A DNA stretch of 64,000 nucleotides from Brevundimonas sp. (GTDB taxonomy: Bacteria > Pseudomonadota > Alphaproteobacteria > Caulobacterales > Caulobacteraceae). The translations under genes were made by a program, and so were the position numbers. Location of the stretch: NCBI RefSeq assembly GCF_027487935.1, contig NZ_JAIYCP010000002.1:1-64000 (forward strand), read 5' to 3'. The notes below the pieces were generated by a model. It had not been told where the DNA came from and ran no database searches. It saw nothing but the letters and a program-made list of their open reading frames with translations. This document shows, piece after piece, positions 60,092-64,000 of this stretch (position 1 is the first letter of the stretch; every line of letters starts with the position of its first letter).

Positions 60092-60235
60092 GGCTTAGGG
60101 CTTAGGGCTTAGGGCGTAGGTCTTAGGTCTTAGGTCTTAGGCTTTGGGGATTGGGTTGTGGCACCTGCTACCGCCCTAAGCCCTAAGCCCTAAGCCCCAA
60201 GCCCCAAGCCCCAAGCCCCAAGCCCCAAGCCCTCA
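60089..60235. repeat. Inverted arrays of 7-bp repeats between convergent genes, locus 2
   Basis: Left arm 60089-60144 is eight heptamers: TAGGGCT x3, TAGGGCG, TAGGTCT x3, TAGGCTT. Right arm 60174-60229 is eight heptamers: CCCTAAG x3 then CCCCAAG x5. The spacer is ~29 bp. The first left unit supplies the pgsA stop codon; on the other strand the peptidase stop TGA is followed by GGG and the GCTTGGG repeats. This is the same architecture as 45437-45577 with a different repeat unit. Confidence 0.95.
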
Positions 60236-62296
60236 CCGAACCCCCAACTCCCGCACCAGCCCGTCCATCCCGTACACATCCCGCAGCGCGACCGTCACCG
60301 CCCCGGTGGTCACGATCACCGAGCGGTTGACGTTGATGTCATAGCCATAGGCATTGCGCTGGGTCAGGACGGTGGAGTCGAAATTGGCCCCCACGATCTC
60401 GCCCGCCGCATTGACCACCGGCGAGCCGGACGAGCCGCCGATGGTGTCGGACGACACCGCCATGTTCAGCACCGTATCGCCGTCGATCCGCTCGCGCGCG
60501 GACAGCAGCTTCGGAGCCACATCGAACGGGGCCGAGCCCGTGGCCCGGTCCCACAGGCCGTCGAAGGTGGTGAAGGGGCCGAACCGCTGACCGGGCACGT
60601 CCGTGCCCTCGATCCGGCCATAGGTCAGCCGCAGGGTGCCGGTCGCATCCGGATAGACGGCGTCGCCATAGGCCGCGAACCGCGCGGCGGCGAGGCGTTC
60701 TGAGGCGCGATCGGTCGGCGCCTGCACGCGCGCTTCCCAGTCCGAACGGACGGCGCGGCTGTTGTCCTGCATGGCCCGGGCGAACACGATCATCGGATCG
60801 GTCGAGGCCAGGATAGCGTCCATGCCGCCCTCCCACAGGGCCCGCCGCACGGCCGGGTCGCCCAGCGTCGTGCCCGCGGTCAGCCGCACCGACTTGGCCT
60901 CCGGCGACTCCGGACCCAGCAGGACGCGCACGCGCGGATCGTCGACCGTCAGCCATTCCCGGGTCTTGGACAGCCACCATTCCATCCGGACCTGATCCAG
61001 CGCCGGATAGACCGGTCGTTCGGCGAACAGGCCGGACTGGACGGCGGCCAGCCGGCTGTCAGCGAACTCGGGCAGGCGCTCGGCCGACGGTTTCGCCCGC
61101 TCCTGCGCCCCGCGCACCAGCGTCCGGGCCCAGCTGAACAGCTGCGAGCCGCCGCCGGCCTGGGTCTCGAGCATCGCATAGGCCGGATAGAGTTCGCGCT
61201 GGAGCGGCTGCACCGCCGCCAGATCGGCCCAGGGATTGCCGACACGCGCGGTCAGGGCTGCGTCGGCCGCCACGCGCCGCCGGAAGTCCGCCTCGCCCTC
61301 GGCCCGCCTTGCCATAAAGGCCGGATCGACCAGGGCCCGCATCCGCCCCAGACCGCGCTTGTAGGTGTTCTCCAGGCCCACGATCGGGTCCATGGCGATG
61401 AAGGCGTTCTCCTCGCTCTCGGCCGCGAACCGGATCAGCCGCCCGCGCAGCTCCGACGCCAGCAGCTGGTCCATCGGCAGGACCACGTCGCGGATGGTGA
61501 ACAGCTGGTCCTGGGTCAGCAGCCGCTGGGTCGCGCCCGGGCTGCCCGAGACGAACACCGGCGTGCCCTCGACCGGCTGCGAGGCGTTCCACTTGAAATG
61601 GGTCGGCGTCGCGGCCGGGGCGTCATTCTCGTACAGGCGGATGAAGGCCGCATCGATGGCGAAGCGGGGGAAGCTGAAATTGTCCAGATCGCCGCCGAAG
61701 GTCGCGGCCCGGTCTTCCGGGGCCCAGGCCAGCCGCACATCGGTGTAGCGTTTGTAGGTATAGAGTTTGAACTGGCCGCCCCGGTACAGGCTGACCACCT
61801 GACAGCGCCGGGCCGCGTCACCGGCACAGGTCTCCTGCTCGATCCGGCCCGCCTCGGCGTCGCGCGCGCGGGTAAAGGCCTGGCCTTCCAGCCCGGCACC
61901 CGCCGCACGCATGCGTTCGGTGACGTCCGAGATGTCGGTCAGGATCTCCGCCGTCCCGCCCGGACATTTGCGCTCTTCCTCGCGGGTCCGCGGGGTAAAG
62001 CCGGTCTCGGCATAGTTGACCGCCTGGGTCGACAGATTGGCCACACAGGTGGCGACGCAGTGGTTGTTGGTCATCACCAGCCCCTCGGCCGAGACGATTC
62101 CCGCCGAACAGCCCGCAAACCGCACCGAGCTCAACCGCACCCGGTCCAGCCACGCCTGGTCGATGTTCGTCCCCAGGGTGGCGTTGGCCCGGGCGATGGG
62201 GAAGTTGTCGAAGGTCCACATGCCTTCCTCCGCCTTCGCCGAAGAACCGGCGGCGAGGGTCAGCAGGGCAGCGGCGAGGGCAGGGGTGAGGCGCAT
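60233..62296 (-). CDS. S46-family dipeptidyl-peptidase (paralogue 1)
   Basis: A 687-residue exported serine peptidase of the DPP7/DPP11 family, removing dipeptides from peptide N-termini. Signal peptide MRLTPALAAALLTLAAGSSAKAEEG. Triad motifs: His79 in TNNHCV, Asp in FGGDLDNFSFPR, Ser in TIGGSSGSPVVNAAGEIVGANFDS. The residue after FD in the last block, which sets specificity in DPP7 (Gly) versus DPP11 (Arg), is Ser here. Extra cysteines (CVATCVANL; ETCAGDAARRC) suggest disulfides. A second copy lies upstream on the same strand. Confidence 0.93.
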   Translation of the reverse strand: MRLTPALAAALLTLAAGSSAKAEEGMWTFDNFPIARANATLGTNIDQAWLDRVRLSSVRFAGCSAGIVSAEGLVMTNNHCVATCVANLSTQAVNYAETGFTPRTREEERKCPGGTAEILTDISDVTERMRAAGAGLEGQAFTRARDAEAGRIEQETCAGDAARRCQVVSLYRGGQFKLYTYKRYTDVRLAWAPEDRAATFGGDLDNFSFPRFAIDAAFIRLYENDAPAATPTHFKWNASQPVEGTPVFVSGSPGATQRLLTQDQLFTIRDVVLPMDQLLASELRGRLIRFAAESEENAFIAMDPIVGLENTYKRGLGRMRALVDPAFMARRAEGEADFRRRVAADAALTARVGNPWADLAAVQPLQRELYPAYAMLETQAGGGSQLFSWARTLVRGAQERAKPSAERLPEFADSRLAAVQSGLFAERPVYPALDQVRMEWWLSKTREWLTVDDPRVRVLLGPESPEAKSVRLTAGTTLGDPAVRRALWEGGMDAILASTDPMIVFARAMQDNSRAVRSDWEARVQAPTDRASERLAAARFAAYGDAVYPDATGTLRLTYGRIEGTDVPGQRFGPFTTFDGLWDRATGSAPFDVAPKLLSARERIDGDTVLNMAVSSDTIGGSSGSPVVNAAGEIVGANFDSTVLTQRNAYGYDINVNRSVIVTTGAVTVALRDVYGMDGLVRELGVR

Positions 62297-62323
62297 GTTC
62301 TTGTCTCCTCCCCATCGCCCGCG

Positions 62324-62462
62324 ATGGGGAGGGGGACCACGAAGTGGTGGAGGGGTCGACGCTCGCGCGCTGACCCCTCCGATTGGCTCAGGATTTCAGG
62401 CTAACGCACGAAGCGCGGATGAGGAACCAGCCCCTCCACCACTTCGTGGTCCCCCTCCCCAT
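62324..62462. repeat. Perfect 32-bp inverted repeat between S46 genes
   Basis: Arms 62324-62355 (atggggagggggaccacgaa...) and 62431-62462 (...ttcgtggtccccctccccat) are exact reverse complements over 32 bp, separated by 75 bp. Each arm contains its own small palindrome (ccacgaagtgg). It occupies most of the 194-bp gap between the two peptidase genes and could terminate the upstream transcript or be a mobile-type repeat. Confidence 0.9.
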
Positions 62463-62490
62463 TGGCTTCGCCAACAGGGAGGAGACAGGA

Positions 62491-64000
62491 CTATTCCACC
62501 CCCAGCTCTTCCAGCAGGTTCGGGCTCGGATAGATGTTGCGCAGTGCCTCGGTGATCGCTGCCGTCGACACCGATACCGTCCGGTTCAGCGTGCCGTCAT
62601 AGCCATAGGCACCGCCCAGCGAGTGTATGTTGCCGTCGAAGGCCGCACCGATGACCTCGCCGGCGGCGTTGATCACGGGCGAGCCCGAGTTGCCGCCGAT
62701 GATGTCGTTGGTCGAGGAGAAATTATAGACCGTCCCCGTGTTGACCCGGCTCTGGTTGTCGAGGAAGGCCTGGGCCGCATTGAACGGCTCGGCACCCGTC
62801 GCCCGCTCATACAGGCCGCCCATATAGGTGAAGGCCGGCACGGTGACGCCGCGATAGCTCCAGCCCTCGACCCGGCCATAGGACAGGCGCAGGCTGAAGG
62901 TCGCGTCCGGATACTGGTTGGTGCCATAGACCGCGAACCGGGCCTGGGCGACCTTTTCGGCCGCGCGGGCGGTCGGTGCGTTGACCTCGGCTGACCAGCG
63001 CGCGCTGATCGCCGCGGCGGCGGCGTCATTGGCGATGATGAAGGCCAGCAGGGGATCGGCGGCGGCCATCTGTTCCGTGGTCATGGCGGCGGCCTCGGCG
63101 CGGAAGGCGGCGTCACCCATCCGGGTCGTCGAGATCAGCCGGTCGGCCAGGGCCTCGGGGCTTTCGCGGCCCAGCAGGGCCTTCACGTCGGGATGGTCGA
63201 CCGTCAGATATTCGCGGGTCTTGGACAGCCAGTAGCGCAGACGGATTTCCTCCATCTCCATGGCGATCGGCGTCTCGGTCCCGACGGCGGCGATCATGCG
63301 CGCGCGCTGCGCCTCGGTCATCGCCGGGTTCTTCGACGCCCGCACCATGGCGCGGGCCATCTGGTACAGGGTCGAACCGCCGCCGGCGGCCTGGTCCAGC
63401 TGGCGGGCCGGCAGGAACAGCTCACGCGCCGTCGCCTGCACCCGCTCCAGGTCCGCCCAGGGGTCACCGATCCGCTGCACCAGGGCCGGGTCGGCGGCCA
63501 CACGGGCGCGCAGCTCGGTCTCGGCGTCACGCCGCGCGCCGAGGAAGGCCGGGTCCAGCAGGGCCTGATGCTGGCCGTACTGCGCCTTGAAGCTGTTCTC
63601 GAGGCCGAAGATCGGGTCGAACGACAGCCGCTTGGCTTCATCGCCGGTCAGCGAATACTCCAGCAGGCGGCCGCGCAGTTCCGAGTTCTGGATCAGCGTC
63701 AGCGGCAGCTGCTGGTCGCGCAGCCGCTCCAGCTGGCTCATCGTCAGCAGGCGCGAAGTCGAGCCGGGGTTGCCGGCGACGAAGACGGGGTCGCCTTCCG
63801 CCGGGGCGTTCGGGTTCCAGCGCAGGAAGCCGGGGCTCTCGACCGGACGGCCGTCCTCATAGGCGCGCAGGAAGCCGGCATCGAGGGCGTAGCGCGGGAA
63901 GTTGAAATTGTCCGGGTCCCCACCGAAGAAGGCCGCCTGGTTCTCGGGGGCGAACACCAGCCGGACGTCGTCATAGCGGCGGAATTTGTACAGGGCGTAG
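62491..64000 (-). CDS. S46-family dipeptidyl-peptidase (paralogue 2, 5' end outside window)
   Basis: A partial gene; the frame stays open to the window edge (YALYKFRRYDDVRLVFAPENQAAFFGGDPDNFNFPRYALDAGF), so the ATG-type starts in the track are internal. 503 codons are visible. Catalytic Asp motif GGDPDNFNFPR and Ser motif IIGGNSGSPVINAAGEVIGAAFDGN are intact; the His part lies outside. The specificity position after FD is Gly, as in DPP7 enzymes that prefer hydrophobic residues. It is the same family as, but diverged from, the downstream paralogue. Confidence 0.92.
   Translation of the reverse strand, partial: YALYKFRRYDDVRLVFAPENQAAFFGGDPDNFNFPRYALDAGFLRAYEDGRPVESPGFLRWNPNAPAEGDPVFVAGNPGSTSRLLTMSQLERLRDQQLPLTLIQNSELRGRLLEYSLTGDEAKRLSFDPIFGLENSFKAQYGQHQALLDPAFLGARRDAETELRARVAADPALVQRIGDPWADLERVQATARELFLPARQLDQAAGGGSTLYQMARAMVRASKNPAMTEAQRARMIAAVGTETPIAMEMEEIRLRYWLSKTREYLTVDHPDVKALLGRESPEALADRLISTTRMGDAAFRAEAAAMTTEQMAAADPLLAFIIANDAAAAAISARWSAEVNAPTARAAEKVAQARFAVYGTNQYPDATFSLRLSYGRVEGWSYRGVTVPAFTYMGGLYERATGAEPFNAAQAFLDNQSRVNTGTVYNFSSTNDIIGGNSGSPVINAAGEVIGAAFDGNIHSLGGAYGYDGTLNRTVSVSTAAITEALRNIYPSPNLLEELGVE

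Overview
The window is a GC-rich, densely coded chromosomal segment. Short or overlapping gene junctions (ATGA, GTGA, TGATG) are common, and no rRNA, tRNA, CRISPR array, prophage or transposase was seen. Gene content and order (yebC-ruvCAB-ybgC-tolQRAB-pal-cpoB-tilS-ftsH; ccmI-E-F-H without ccmG; a PleC/DivJ/PdhS-like kinase; tandem S46 peptidases) point to an alphaproteobacterium of the Caulobacteraceae, most likely Brevundimonas or a close relative. This assignment is inferred from gene families and synteny, not from a database search.

Layout. 1-3500: a structured non-coding stretch, two uncharacterised genes, a zinc alcohol dehydrogenase, a thioesterase and a small membrane protein. 3600-17500: the conserved yebC, Holliday-junction (ruvCAB) and Tol-Pal envelope block, ending with tilS and ftsH. 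A DUF3667-type membrane gene sits between pal and cpoB. 17500-23800: membrane acyltransferase, membrane protein plus winged-helix regulator, folP, SMR exporter, thiD, nucleotidyltransferase-like gene and PhzF-type isomerase. 23800-26900: two small secreted proteins and a PhoP/PhoQ-like two-component system. 26950-33850: an uncharacterised gene, cytochrome c maturation genes and a DegP-type protease. 33900-38900: a second two-component system whose kinase overlaps glnE. 38970-41200: an EF-hand / ECF sigma / anti-sigma-like / periplasmic sensor cluster. 41200-54300: PAS histidine kinase, aldehyde dehydrogenase, YcaQ-like glycosylase, YfbK-like VWA protein, CPA2 antiporter, dusA, and folB with a FolM-like reductase preceded by a 26-residue membrane ORF. 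54360-56450: a NUDIX/DMT gene pair duplicated and split by a lower-GC insert. 56760-64000: uvrC, carbonic anhydrase, pgsA and two tandem S46 peptidases, the second cut by the window edge.

The most unusual content is repetitive non-coding DNA. (i) Two convergent gene pairs end in inverted arrays of 7-bp repeats that begin at, or within a base or two of, the stop codons, and place telomere-like GGG tracts on the sense strand just after each stop. (ii) A ~157-bp palindrome-ended element occurs twice, once intergenic and once in frame inside tilS. (iii) A 43-bp hairpin with a compensatory base-pair change sits just upstream of two different start codons. (iv) There is a perfect 32-bp inverted repeat between the S46 paralogues and a row of REP-like hairpins before uvrC. 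Functionally the window is otherwise mainly housekeeping: DNA repair, outer-membrane constriction, folate and thiamine synthesis, cytochrome c maturation, envelope stress and nitrogen control.
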